64,000 nucleotides of DNA from Rana temporaria (Eukaryota; Chordata; Amphibia; Anura; Ranidae): assembly GCF_905171775.1 (NCBI RefSeq), contig NC_053499.1, forward strand, positions 145,888,751 to 145,952,750, given 5' to 3'. The notes under the pieces were generated by a model that was not told the origin of the DNA, did not search any database, and saw only the letters and a program-made list of their open reading frames with translations. This document shows positions 20,290-32,718 of this stretch, piece by piece. The translations under genes and the position numbers were made by a program. Numbering within the stretch: position 1 is the stretch's first letter; each line of letters starts with the position of its first letter.

Positions 20290-20985
20290 TAAAGACCAAG
20301 TATATCTGTGACGATAAGAAAGCTGCAAACCTGCTGATGAACAAACAGTGATAGAAATTGGAAAAAAGGGGTTGGTTGTGCTAACTGTAATAGTTCTGCA
20401 CAAAGTATGAACAAAAATAATAATGATGGTTGTGAATTGTCTTAGTGCATATAAATCAGTGAAAACACAAAAAATGCTATAATAATCCAATGAACTAAAC
20501 CATATAGTGTTAGTATAGAAAATGGGTATTGTGAATAAATAAGTGAACCCACAAAAACACATGTGATAGTCCAATAAGCTGATCATATGATATTAATGGA
20601 GCAAATTGATGATGTGAACTTAGTGAGTCCAAAGAGAAAACAGCAAAAAATGAATAACAAATTGGTGTGAAGATGGTATAATTAACTCCAAACTTAAAAC
20701 ACCCATGTGGAAAACAGTCTCTTCCATATATTGTGATTACTTCACAGAAAAAAACGTGTTTGATGTGATCCACCACTGAGAGAAATGCCTGCTTACCGGA
20801 ACTCGGTGACCCCCCATTACAGAGGATCAAAAACAGCCTATAGATAATACAGCTTAATCTGCTCCAGCCGAATCCAAAGGATGGTAATTCAGGTCAACAC
20901 ACTCACAGATTTGATGGATTCCAATCTCAGAGATCATGCTTGACAGGATCAATCTCACAGCTTGACAATCCAGCAAAGAATGCTT
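20290..20985. repeat. Non-coding repeat-like sequence, perhaps LINE 3' tail
   Basis: A/T-rich sequence directly after the Tx1-like fragment with no coding signal. Phrases such as CACCCATGTGGAAAACAG look familiar from frog repeats, but I cannot name the family. Confidence 0.35.
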
Positions 20986-20997
20986 AAAGTGGAGTTC

Positions 20998-21205
20998 CAC
21001 CCAAAAATGGAACTTCCACTTTTTGGAATCCCCCCCCCCCTCCAGTGTTACATTTGGCATCTTTCAGGGGGGAAGAGGGAGCAGATACCTGTGTAATGCA
21101 CTCCTTCTCTTCCAGATATCCCTAGATCTATACCCAAGGCTCCTCCCAGGGGCCCCCTTACTGGGGTCACTGCACTTCTACACAAACAGTCTCCTGCGCT
21201 CGGGA
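20998..21205 (+). repeat. Left part of a TTAA-type MITE
   Basis: TTAA (20994-20997) is followed by AGTGGAGTTCCACCCAAAA and its hairpin partner TGGAACTTCCACTTTTTGG, then the CCAGTGTTACATTTGGCATC core. The right end is missing. Confidence 0.6.
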
Positions 21206-21279
21206 GCTTGATCACTTAGTGAACAACCAGAATCTTCCATTGGAATAGGGAATGACCAGGGATCTAGCTGCCGTTCTCA

Positions 21280-21570
21280 TAATTTTTGGTATTCTTGAGA
21301 ATAAAATGTAAAAGGAAAAGAAGGGCGCACCAACCTAGTGCATTACCAATGGCTAGGTTTAATTGTATAAAACGTAATGAATACTCACAAACCAAGTAAA
21401 AAAACAAGCATAAACATCACTCCATCAAAGGGATAGATGCCTCCAAAAGGTCTCCTACTGTAACCAAACAGCCGGAGAGTGCAGACAACATAGATTACAG
21501 ATATGTCTTATGCGTTGCGAGGGCGAACCCTCTTCCTCAGAGCCAAAAGTAATAGTAACTGTCACTGCAC
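21280..21570. repeat. Repeat-like segment with GAGGGTTCGCCCTC hairpin
   Basis: The stretch GCGAGGGCGAACCCTCTTCCTCAG forms a small stem-loop of a type I associate with frog retroelement tails. The surrounding sequence is non-coding. Family unknown. Confidence 0.35.
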
Positions 21571-21885
21571 TTCTTCTCCCTTATATAACACACCACAACG
21601 TAAAGATTGGGATCCAGCTTCCTCATCCATACCTCCTAGTGTTGTAAAATTTAGCAGTTTTCCAGTAGCCCATCCCCAGATAGCATATTGAAAAATTCTG
21701 TTCTAATTAATGTCCATTAATATGATTGTGTATCTGAAAGGTGAATCGCTTCAAGCAGTTGAAAATTGCCCTTTTCAGTGGCTACTTGCAAAGTTCCTCA
21801 AACTATAGCGACCAGCTGCAAGTTTACTTAAAACTGATAACTGAGGAATTCTAAATGATTAAACTTTGCTATCCACTTGATAAAT

Positions 21886-22190
21886 AGAGCCTGAATGAGG
21901 AAATCCTAGTGAAATTAGTATTACTGAGCCTAAATAAGGAGAACCTAAAGAGGTATTACTGAGCCTACATGAGGAGAACCTAGTATTATTGAACCTAAAT
22001 AAGGAAAACTTAGACAAGCCAGTGTTACTGAACCTGAATGAGAAGAACCTAGAGAAGCTAGTTCTACTGATCCTCAATGAGGAGAACCTAGAGAAGAGAG
22101 TATTGCAAGGCCTCAATGAGGAGAGAACATGTGGAAGCTAGTATTTCTGAGCCTGAATGAGGAGAACCTGGAACAGAGATTAGTACTGTT
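21886..22190. repeat. Degenerate minisatellite, about 40-bp unit
   Basis: About eight imperfect copies of a unit built around TACTGAGCCTGAATGAGG and AGAACCTAGAGAAGCTAG. Units vary in length and sequence, so the array is old. The repeats lack regular spacers, so this is not a CRISPR-type array. Confidence 0.85.
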
Positions 22191-22199
22191 TCTGTAGCT

Positions 22200-24275
22200 A
22201 TAATAGATCTGTAGGTCTAGTAGTTTTATTGTCTGGGCAACTGTGTCTAGAGGATCACAAGCTGAATAGATGGGAAATGAATACACAATGTTTTTTTCTG
22301 TGTACAGATTTTATGGCAACCATTCATAAATTATACACAGATGTATGTGAAACAGTTTAATAACATATACATTAAAAATGTTAGTTCCAAGAGATTCCAA
22401 TAAACCACTCCAAGAGCTTCTTGGAACAGAAGATCTTACAAATGAAGGACCTAGGGAGAAATATTTTCCATAGACAGCTTGTCCAGTAATTCTATGAAAG
22501 AAGATAATCAACTTGTATCTTTGGTGCCACATCCACCTACAATGGTAGACTGACCAACTGTACAACATGGCGCAGGCAAGATCCAAACACCCTTAGGCAC
22601 CTCAAATCAGCAAGCACATACATATGAACACCAAGCAGGATTTTATATCTTTGCTAAATAAAATCTACATTTTACCAAAATGTTACAAACATTGCCCAGT
22701 CAGCTTTTGAATATCTTTTTATAACTGTTTAATATGATGCTAAATGACCTTTGCTGTATATGAAGTTCTGAACGGAGACCAGCTGGCGGATCACACATTA
22801 GCTGTCATGCAGTAGATGAATATCCTGTTGTAATGTATGTAAAAGTTCATGCACCTGCATGTCTTCATTGAAAGATATAAGTTTTCTAGCGTAAAACGCC
22901 AAAGTTCTGTTCAGGGAGACAATATGAAGTTTAGGGGATCACTGAGCTACAGGAAGTCCCTTATGTTTGGCTCCAGGTTTAAATTCAAGAGAGACGTGTA
23001 CTGTAGTTTCAGTTCTTGTATGTCCTGCAGTAAGTTTTATATATTGCAGAGTATACAATTCTCACAGTTATTTATCATTTTGGCAGCAAGCTGGTCCACA
23101 CCCAGTAGAAAGGGAAGGCAGATATGATAGTAAAATTCTAATTATTAAATGACCACTGGAACTCACTGAAATTGTATAATAAAAATTACAGTAAAATTAA
23201 TGTCAACTTCTACTTAATGCAAAGAATTACACTCAGCATACAGATCATTTCTTATTGGCTGATAACATTTTCTGCTCTTTGCCTTGTAAAAAAACATAAC
23301 ATTCTACGTTTGATACTGAAGATAGAGACAATATGCACAGGGCAGACTTCTTTAGCAGTTAGACCTTCGTTTCATAAGCCTAAAGCAATAATAATGATTG
23401 TCAATTTATTTCTTGGGGTAATGGCACTTTGGACATCTTTATTGAATAAGCCACTTAAGTTGACTTCTGGGTATGTATTACAGGAAATAAATTGGGCGGC
23501 AGGTGGGATCAATAGGCCAACACATTATCATCAATAGTTTTGTGCCAAAAGTAGGCCGTGTGATTTTGTTTTATTAGACCCAAGGGAAAAAGCAATAGTA
23601 ATCATTCACAGTGCGTCATTCATAGCACGTCATCCATTGCATGTATTCCAAAATATCTACGCCAATGGCCTGGTAGTGTGCAGATGTGTCCTATCCACTG
23701 CACAAGCGTTTATTATATATTGTATTCTGGGACACCTTGCACACGGCATTGTGAAGATTCAATGGAGAATAATTCTCTATAAAGGCCTATATGCAGTATA
23801 AGTGAGTAATCTACGCTAATGATGATATAATTATGGGAAATAATTATTTATACAGCTAGATATTGGTGGATAATAACTATTAGACTTATTATGCATAGCT
23901 CATAATTCTGTATGAAAAAAAAAGTCAATCAAGTAAGGCAAAGCTGTCCTATTCATTTTACTTATTCAATAAACAGCACATGTAGTCTTGTTTTTTTCAG
24001 TCTGGATCTCCTCCTTCAGATCTTAATTGGCTCTTGCTGCCATTGGTTCCTTTTTGACATGTAAACATGGCCATTCAGCCTGAGGGCATTTCAGCTCTGC
24101 CTGAACACGTGGCTCTAGTTTGACAGCTTCACATAGCTCCAACTCTCGCTGACTGCCCTAGGTCAAAATGGTGACTTCTCAATAATATCTGATGCTGCCT
24201 GTTAGATGGTATCAAAGTTACACGTTTTGTGTAAAATGCTCTGTGCAATGACAGAACTTTGACTTAAAACATTGT
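22200..24275. other. No gene or repeat recognised
   Basis: A/T-rich, apparently unique sequence; the ORFs are short and unremarkable. Confidence 0.4.
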
Positions 24276-24278
24276 GTG

Positions 24279-24455
24279 GGGGGGTTTACTAAAACTGGTG
24301 CACACAGAATCTGGTGCAGTTGTACATAGTAACCTATCAACTTCTAGGTTTTATTGTCAAAGTTTAATTGAACAAGCTGAAGTTTGAAGCTGATTGGTTC
24401 CCATGCACAGCTGCACCAGATTCTGTTTGCACCAGTTTTAGTAAATCACCCCCAC
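24279..24455. repeat. Palindromic repeat, about 177 bp
   Basis: The left arm TTTACTAAAACTGGTGCA and right arm TGCACCAGTTTTAGTAAA differ by only a base or so, and AGAATCTGGTGCAG faces CTGCACCAGATTCT. Non-coding MITE-like structure with G-rich and C-rich outer edges. Confidence 0.8.
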
Positions 24456-25700
24456 TAAGATGGTGGCAGTTGCCCCATTCATTCTCTTACAGTGTGGAAA
24501 ACTTTTCACACCTCCAGGCACAGATTATTTTCATCATCTAATGTGTAAGGCATAAGTTGGACATGTCAGCTTCACAAAACCTACACATAATGAACACTGC
24601 AATTTATGTGTTAACAAGAGAATTTGTGCACATTTTTACATTCCTTCACAATGAATCACAGTCCTCGCTAAAAACAGTGACAGTACAGAGACTGGCTCAC
24701 TTCGGCAGCAACACAGTTAAAAGTTTATAGTCGCTGTTGTGGGAAGAATATCTCAGAGACAGATGACAGCTCGCAGGTTTCCCGACATCTCGCAGGTTTC
24801 CCGGCAGCTGCAGCATGCACAAATTTCACTGCTGACACAGAGCACTGCCAATCCCCAACTGGCAGTGCCAGCGGAAAGTTGCTTTGAGACATCCAAGTAC
24901 CTGCCTTAACACTGACTGCCAACTGCAGCACACAATGTGTTAAACCTTCTAAATCTGTCATTCCTGGAGCCTAGACAACAGATAACTGCAGCTATCAAAA
25001 GTGAGAGAACTTAGAGAAGAGTCTCAGCCTAATGGAATTAACTCTATGATCACCGGCCAGGTTTCACCTTGTACAGGTACCTCCAACAGAAGAACTTATA
25101 GAACAGAACTTATTGCATCTATACAAACTATCACTGTGCACCATCTCAGTTGACAGGAACCTGCTGAAGGCCAGACAGATAGCAGGAACAGCAAAAAATG
25201 CCCATCTGGGCACTGACCACTTACCCGGCAGGCCAGAGTAATGAACATGGTATAGGTCTTCCCTATAGGAAATGTAGAGATTCCTCCCAGCCCATAAGTG
25301 ACTTTCTCATCCAGACACACTGTGTGCTGGGCTGCATCATTATGTCTGAAACCTTCCTTTTCAGCTGAACGGTCTCATGTTCCAGGCTGGGATTCCCTTC
25401 TCCACCCCCTTTACAGGCTCTTAACCCTCACGCTTCTGAACCAAATATAGAATCTCCATACCGATCCACTACCAAAAGAACTTTAGATTCTGGATTGCAG
25501 ATATCTTATATTTATGTCCATTTAACTGTTTAGTGTAACGTGATTGTAGACACTTGTCATGGATAGTGGAGAACTTCAACTAATGTTCAGCTTCACCCGA
25601 ATGTACAAGATGATCATGTCTTTGACAAAACTTGTCCCAGCCAATTTGGTTTATGTATATAAATTAAGTTACATTGATAGTTAACTATGGCTGCCTGCCT

Positions 25701-25950
25701 TAGAGCCAACCATTTATAATTAATGTTTAAATAAAGTTTTTGTTGCCTTATTTGTGTTATAGTTTAATCTTATAATGCTGAACTGCAGCTAAATCCAAAT
25801 TTGAAATTCAGATTTGTGAACTCTTTAGAGCCAACCATTTATAATTAATGTTTAAATAAAGTTTTTGTTGCCTTATTTGTGTTATAGTTTAATCTTATAA
25901 TGCTGAACTGCAGCTAAATCCAAATTTGAAATTCAGATTTGTGAACTCTT
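25701..25950. repeat. Perfect tandem duplication of a 125-bp unit
   Basis: Two adjacent copies (25701-25825 and 25826-25950) each start TAGAGCCAACCATTTATAAT and are identical as far as I can read. Each contains AATAAA. The surrounding sequence is unique. Confidence 0.93.
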
Positions 25951-26972
25951 TTACCTGTAAAAGTGTATGCAAAAGCATATTCATGTTGGACATGACCTCC
26001 AAACAATATTCTGACCAAGCAGATATTCAGTCTTGTATCATGTCTGTATGCAATGCTATGCATCCAGCATCACCCTTCTTGCGTGGAGAATAATAGGACT
26101 TGAGCTGAAAAAAGACAAAATTGGTACCTTCAGGGCCAAGGAGCGTAGAAGGATTTTTTTTATATGCAATAGCCCAAACATACCCTAAATATCTCCTGAT
26201 CTGATGATAAGCACCATGTTTTTTTTTTTGCTGCAATTATGAGTAGGTATATTGGTAGGTCTGCGTGGAACTGTCATTTCATACCCATAGTTCTTATCTC
26301 CTATACACAAGATGAAACTTTGCAAACCTTGATAGATAACCGCTTGTAGGGCCATATATGTTTACTTCCACAGAGAACATGCTGGCAGCTGGAGGGACTA
26401 TGGTTGCCAAAATCAGATTTAAGACCCTTAGCCCCTCATATTTATCCAAGATATGACCACTTATGCCCCTTATTTTCTTAGTTGTCTCTTTTCTATTGGA
26501 AAGAATCATAGAACATATTGCATTTATCTTATATGCCATGGCTTAACAGATATGGTCAAGCCCATGTTTGCTGAAAGGCTGAACAAACTTTGGTAGAGGG
26601 TGACAAGATATTGCTGGCTACTGAGCAGATCATTGTCCCAAAGAGTCAGTCCATCCAAAAGTGAGATTTCAGTTCAAAGAGGATATACAGCAGAATGTGG
26701 TTCTAGGCAAGCTAGTGGTACCCTCCACTATGATCCTACCCTTTCAAGTCAACACTGCAGTATCTCTGTTGGGTAGACTGACCTCTTAAATGTAGGCTGC
26801 AGTCACTACAGTTGACCACACTATCCAGTAGAAGTTCCTGAACAGTTTCAGTGCAACGGGCTGAACAGCATTGGCCAGCATATCCGCATAGTCAGTATTG
26901 TCAGCTAGTGTGTTTGGTTCCAGCACTGCCTTTTCTCTGAGCCCATTGATGCTCCAACAACACACATTAGAC

Positions 26973-27110
26973 CAGTGATGGTGAACCTTGGCACCAAAGA
27001 TGTTTTTTGGAACTACATTTCCCATTATGCTCATGCACTCTCCAGTGTAGTTGTGTATCATGGGAAATGTAGTTCCAAAACATCTGGAGTGACAAGGTTC
27101 CCCATTACTG
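26973..27110. mobile_element. hAT MITE, 138 bp
   Basis: Ends CAGTGATGGTGAACC and GGTTCCCCATTACTG are inverted. The 8-bp flanks CATTAGAC (26965-26972) and TATTAGAC (27111-27118) match at 7 of 8 bases, the size expected for hAT. The arms share GGAACTACATTTCCCAT. Confidence 0.85.
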
Positions 27111-27380
27111 TATTAGACTATGAGAGGGAGGTTGTACAGAAAGTCTGAATATACTCTGATAATTCTGCTAAAGCTGGCTGCATTGCAAAACTGAGGAGAA
27201 TAAGGTAGGTTGGTTGCAGCATTTCCTGAATAGCTCTAAAATTCATTGATTGATCATTTGTGTTCTTTGGCTTATTCCCATGTCTCCTAGCTAAAATAAA
27301 ACAATCTATTTTATTATTACTAATAAACAGTCACGCTGAAAAAGAAAGGTGAGTCCCACTTTCCCGGGCCACCGAGCTGA

Positions 27381-27465
27381 TTAATAACTATTACCGTATT
27401 TAATAATATTAATAACTATTACCGTATTTAATAATATTAATAACTATTACCGTATTTATCATATA
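27381..27465. repeat. Tandem repeat, three units of 28 bp
   Basis: The unit ATTAATAACTATTACCGTATTTAATAAT is present twice exactly and a third time with a changed end. Confidence 0.9.
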
Positions 27466-27823
27466 AGTCACGATCTCATCTCTACTAGTTTTGCTACTGT
27501 AGTAGCTTCGTCAGGAGATTTTATTCTGTGCACAGAGTATCAACTCGCTGGGGGAGCATAGGTCCAACGTGGAGAGACAATCTCACATGGGGGCCAGGTG
27601 TAACAATTTGCCCCAGCGCAGAAAGGAACCTGTGTTTGCTGTATAAAGGTGTTGAAAGGAGAGGGCCCAGGGACTTATCTGGTAATAAACGGCAATTGAG
27701 ATAAAAGCCACATGCGCAGCTGGAGGTAACCGGTAAGGCTATGCCAGCAGCAAGAGGGTAATTTGGGCAAAGACCGCTTGGCGTTTGGTAGAACCACAAG
27801 CGTGTCTCAGGGCCAGGTGTGTA

Positions 27824-28060
27824 TCAGACTGCTTCAGACTCGTCACACTCTCCATCAACTAGTTCCTCTTTCACACTCACTTTGAGATCACTTCTCACAT
27901 AGAGACATACACCACTACCCCTCTGTTTTACCCTGTAAAAGAGAGCATAGCCAGGAATATTAATAACCCAGTCATGATAAGAATGAAGCCAAGATTCAGC
28001 AATACCAATTAGATCATAGTATACATTGTGCTGTAAATTTGAGAAGATTGAACAAGTCAT
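27824..28060 (-). pseudogene. LINE endonuclease-domain fragment
   Basis: The reverse-strand frame reads DLIGIAESWLHS, INIPGYALFYRV and GSGVCLYVRSDLKV. This is the central part of the APE-type endonuclease at the N-terminus of CR1/L2/Jockey-type ORF2 proteins (pattern D-I-ITETWL ... I-GY-L-R-DR---GGGV--YV). The catalytic Glu of the ESWL motif is visible. The rest of the protein is missing. It is separate from the L2-like copy starting at 28440. Confidence 0.78.
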
Positions 28061-28449
28061 ATGAGCGTTAACATGTTATGGTGTTTACAGACTTTGATAC
28101 TCCAGTGCTGTAAAAATTCCCTTTTGTATACATTGTTTGTTGTATAGTACTTTGCGACTATATCGACAAGTATAATTAGTTTGTGCAATTTTTTTTTCAA
28201 TAACGTGTTTTTTTTTTAAACTTGATGAGGTGACTCCATCTCTACCTCCTAATCTTTCTCCTGCATTGTCATCCTGGTGGAGACTACAATTGGCTGTGCT
28301 GACACACATTATACATGGTCCAAAGCAATGATGTGCTGCAGACACCTTATCAGTTTTGTATCTATTAAAACATAAGATGTAATTAAAGTGTTACTAAGCC
28401 TACAACAGTAAAATCAGTCTGTATATGCAGTAAAGCATGCTTGTTATAA

Positions 28450-28480
<31 letters not shown>

Positions 28481-28695
28481 ATACAGAATTGTTATAGCGC
28501 CAACAGTTTATGCAGCACTTTAAAATATAAAAGAGAGACAATACAGTTACAATACAATAAAATACAAGAGGATTAAATGGGGCCCTGCTCAGAAGAGCTT
28601 ACAATTTAATGATGAGAGAGGCTCTGGAGAAATCCTTTAGATGAGTATGGGATGAAGAGACCAGGGAGCTTGAGAGGAGCATAGAGGACGGTTTG

Positions 28696-29033
28696 CAGTG
28701 GCGGCTGGTGCTCAAAATTTTGAGGGGAAGGGGGTGGGGGGCACAAACAAACAAAAAAAAAACATCAAACGCAGCCACTATGCCCATCAAAGGCAGCCAC
28801 CGTGCCCATCAAACCCGCTGGCTCTGATAGGCACTTCCAAACGCCATCAAACTGCTGTTATTCAGATTGCCAGCGCTCACCAGGGGGCCGGCTATCTGAA
28901 TAGTGGGCGGCAGTGGCGACAATACATAGAGATTCATGCAATGCATGAATCTCTATGTACTGTACACTTGAGTGACGGCGCAGGGGAGAGAGGGGGTGGC
29001 ACTCCTGCACCCACTATGAACGCACCGCCGCTG
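28696..29033. mobile_element. hAT-type MITE, 338 bp, inside the L2 copy
   Basis: The ends CAGTGGCGG and CCGCCGCTG are near-perfect inverted repeats, flanked by an exact 8-bp duplication ACGGTTTG (28688-28695 and 29034-29041). Inside, ATAGAGATTCATGCAATGCATGAATCTCTAT forms a strong hairpin. Non-coding. Confidence 0.9.
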
Positions 29034-29252
29034 ACGGTTTGGGTGATATTTGGAGACAAGATTAGTGATGTAGCTCGGGGCAGAGTTGTGAATGGCTTTG
29101 TATGTTGTGGTTAGTATTTGGGATTAGTGAAGAGGGGTGGCAGACACAGAGCGGTTGGCAAGGTGAATAAGTCCAGCAGCAGCATTCATGATAAAGTAGG
29201 GGTAGCCTATGGAGAGGTAGGCCAATGAGAAGAGAGTTGCAATAGTCTAGGC

Positions 29253-29437
29253 CAGTGTTTTTCAACTCCAGTCCTCAAGGCGCCACAACAGGTCATGTTT
29301 TCAGGCTTTCCATTATTTTGCACAGTTGATTTGATCAGTTTCACTGCCTTGGTAATTACCACAGCTGTTTCATCTTAGGGAAATCCTAAAAACATGACCT
29401 GTTGGGGCACCTTGAGAACTGGAGTTGAGAAACCCTG
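29253..29437. mobile_element. hAT MITE, 185 bp, inside the L2 copy
   Basis: The ends CAGTGTTTTTCAACTCCAG and CTGGAGTTGAGAAACCCTG are inverted with an exact 8-bp target duplication GTCTAGGC (29245-29252, 29438-29445). The arms share AACAGGTCATGTTTT / AAAACATGACCTGTT. Confidence 0.95.
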
Positions 29438-29709
29438 GTCTAGGCGAGAAATAACAAGTGAATGAGAAGCTTGATGGTTTCATTTGTTAAAAAGGGGCGT
29501 ATTTTAGAGATGTTTTACGAAGGTGAAGTATACAAGCTTTGACAGTGATTGGATTTGGGACTAAAAGGACAGGTCAGAGTCTAGGATTACATGTAATACC
29601 CTGGCACGAGGGGAGGGATTGATGATTGCGTTATTTAATTTGATGGAAAAGTCGTGGAGGGGGGCAGGGGGGAATATTACCAGCTCTGTTTTAGTGAGAT
29701 TTAGTTTAG

Positions 29710-29941
29710 GCGCTATTCACACCTTAACTTCTTTTGGGCGTAGGGCGTCCCGCGATTCTGTGTGCACGTGTTTACCGCAATTCGTTGGGCGACAATGACA
29801 GCAAAATTGCGGCGTGATTTGGTGCCATTCAAAATAGCGGGGATCATAGGGGCTTCCCGCCATTTAGCGACATTTCCAAATTGTGTGCAGAATTGCGGCG
29901 ATTCCGCTCACAAAACAGAATTCCAAGGTGTAAATGGAGCC
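29710..29941. mobile_element. Harbinger-type MITE, 232 bp, inside the L2 copy
   Basis: The ends GGCGCTATTCACACCTT and AAGGTGTAAATGGAGCC are imperfect inverted repeats, flanked on both sides by TTA (29707-29709, 29942-29944), the 3-bp target duplication used by PIF/Harbinger elements. Non-coding, CpG-rich interior. Confidence 0.85.
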
Positions 29942-30559
29942 TTAAACAAGTAGTGTGACATCCATGCTGATATGTCAGTTAGACTGAAGAAATTAGGTGA
30001 GATGCAGACCAATAGATTTGGGTGTCATCGACGTATAGATGGTTTTGGAAACCGTAGGCGGTTATCAAGTGACCAAGGGAGGAGGTGTAGAAGGAGAAAA
30101 GAAGGGGTCCAAGAACAGAGCTTTTGGGGACCCCCACAGACAGGGGCAATGGAGAGGAGGAGACAGAGTTGTAGGGTAGGTAACACTGAAGAAGCGCTGT
30201 GATAAGTAGGAGAACCAGGATAGAGCAGAATCATGGAGGCCAAGGGAATAGAGTTTATTGAGAAGGAGCAAGTGTTCAACAGTATCAAAGTCCACAGAGA
30301 GGTCAAGCAGTAGGAGTATGGCGTTGTGGCCGTTGGTTTTAGTACTTCCACAGTGAGTACTAACTGCTAAGGGATTCATCCTCTGCATCCTGTCTTATCT
30401 GATCCTCCCCTTCTTCCACAGTCCCCAATTTATTTATTTTTAGAGTTTGATTTCTTCTTGGGGGAGTGGGAGAGTGCATGTGATCAGCACAAGGCCAATT
30501 GGCACTTTCTAGACAGAGGGTCAGGGGTTCTGAAGCCTCATAGGACAATCAGGGGAGAA

Positions 30560-32710
30560 TGAAAACTCCTACAAACTTTAACCAGACACTGATAGAAGTC
30601 ACAAGACTGCTATATACTGCTGATGAGAAAAGGAATTTAGAAGTTTTTATTCACGGAAATAATAAGATGTCCATGTTCTGTGTACTGTGGGAGACTAGTT
30701 ATATTGAATGCAGGGTCCTGGTTTAGTAACACGTTAAGTAAAGCAGGTACATACTCAGATCTGTATCTATATTGTCTTCCTTTAATAGCCTAGCTAAAAT
30801 CATTTCCGAATAGTGTGTGGAGCAGAGGGGGCAGCCCTCTTAGCTAGCCAGTGGTCTATTGCATATCACAATGCTCTCTTTCTAACCCTGCAAATATGCT
30901 TACAGGAGGTCAGAGGACATGAATATCCATGTGCTGCTATTTGACTGCTAACCAGCATTTGAGGGAGTGAAAAGGCGTCTAAGGAATCAGAAGTTCAGCA
31001 ATCTTGTTGCTCATCAGGCGGGTAAGTACTGTTCCCATGGTTGAATGGGTGTCAAGGGATGGATTAAATTGTGCACACATAGGATGCTTTCTTCTATGAG
31101 GGAAAGGTTTTTTTTCCCTGCAATTCTGTTTTTGCAAGAAGCAAAACTTTTTGGTGTAAACATTACTCAACTTTTCACTATTAACATGCTGATAATCGTC
31201 TTCCTTATATTTGTGTCTTGTACCCCCTCAAATGATCATGTGGTGTAGTGCATATGCTGCTTGTCCCTGCTTTGGAAATATGCTTTCAGTGATTTATGTG
31301 GCTGTTAATAACACATACTCTGTATATTATCCCTACAGCTAGACAATCTCTTATCAGAGCTCATTTTTCTCAGACTATCTGTTTCCATTGTCCTGATTGT
31401 GGGATAATGGAGGGGACCCTTATGATCCTAAATTATATAAATGACAATTTGGGAGTAATTACTAATAGTCTCTAGCCATTGTAAAATGGAATCAAAATAA
31501 CGTGTGATGTAAATACATATTTTAAGGCAATTATAATAATTTGCTGAAATGTTGGATATGACAGTTTTACATGTCCTAGATCATATTTCATATACAGATG
31601 TGCAGAGGTTTTCCCCATCTGTATTTTAGACAGCACAGTCAGCCCTAACTGCTGAGTTTAAAATGAAAAAAATAAAGAAATCAGCACAAGGGATACTACT
31701 TACCCTTAAGGTGATATGTCCCTTTTGGCACTGTGTCCTGGTTTAGCAGGAATTTTCTTCCTCCAATGCCACCCCACCTCCACCGCTATAATATTCTGAT
31801 GCGGCAGGGTTAATTGAACTGAGGGAGATGTGACAGGCACTTATCAAGAGTGCCCGACTATGCCCAGCCTTTCCACCTAGCTCCTCAATTCAAAGAAGCT
31901 ACAGCTTTTAAAAATGAAGCACAATCTATGAATGGAGGGAGAAGGCCTTCCAATCATTTGCCCATCCTCCATTAGATCACATTTCATTCTTAGCCTGCCA
32001 TAGCTCTTTCAGTTCTATAAACCCTCCGCTGCACAGGAAGATTATGATGGTGGGGCGCATTGGATTAGGACGTTTTCTGCTAAGATACACAGGGGACTCT
32101 TCAAATTGAAGGTAAGTTATGTCCCTTGTTTGTTTTTTTTGTTTTTTTCTAAACTTGGGCTTTAAATGATCACAAATGCAAAAACCAGCCTGCGATGGAT
32201 TATTTTGGACTACTATTATTTTTCCTCAAAGTAAAGGGTGAAACCTGGTATGTCTTTGCAGGTCACAAACATTTAGACTATGCACCTATGATTGTTTATA
32301 TTTATGCCACAAACAGTTGCTTTTTACCACCATATTACATCTGTGGGTATCTTTAGACTTGGGAACTGCTAACCACTAACCACTGTGTAGTACTGCTAAA
32401 CAGTTAGCACAGCCTTCATATGTAATGTAATTCCAACCTCTCAGAAACCAAGCAATGTACTAACCACAAGTTTAATCAATCACTAAAATTATGTCAATTG
32501 TGAAGTCAAAACTAAGCAATAAATTGACAGTTTCAAGGCAGTTTTTTGCAGGATCAAATTGACGTGGTATTAAAAAAAAAAAAAAAAAAACATGGCAATT
32601 TCAACAAAAGTGATTGCATTTTTCTGTTGTTTATTTGGGGCAATTTCACATTTCTTGTACTCCATAGAAACCAATATTTCTTTATTGTCCATTGATGGAG
32701 ACAGGATTGG
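30560..32710. other. No gene or repeat recognised
   Basis: A/T-rich, apparently unique sequence. A poly-A stretch lies at about 32572-32590. No convincing coding exon was found. Confidence 0.4.
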
Positions 32711-32718
32711 TTGTCTTA

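Larger units (their letters stand above)
28440..30390 (-). mobile_element. L2-like LINE, antisense, interrupted by three DNA transposons
   Basis: The 3' end lies at low coordinates: an ATT microsatellite (28448-28482) adjoins GTTATAGCGCC, which on the reverse strand is the GGCGCTATAA tail typical of L2-like LINEs. Reading leftward from about 30350, reverse-strand codons give the reverse-transcriptase palm: LLLDLSVDFDTVEH (motif A), a GVPQS-VLGPLLF-type motif B, and HLYVDDTQIYW (motif C, YVDD). Downstream coding sequence is degenerate. Insertions at 28696-29033, 29253-29437 and 29710-29941 break the copy and are therefore younger. Confidence 0.85.

Noticed and set aside
21886..22190. CRISPR-like array
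   Set aside because: Units are degenerate and contiguous with no unique spacers, and the sequence is a vertebrate genome.
26294..26539. 81-codon reverse ORF
   Set aside because: The amino-acid composition looks protein-like, but I could not match it to any family and the flanks contain frame breaks.
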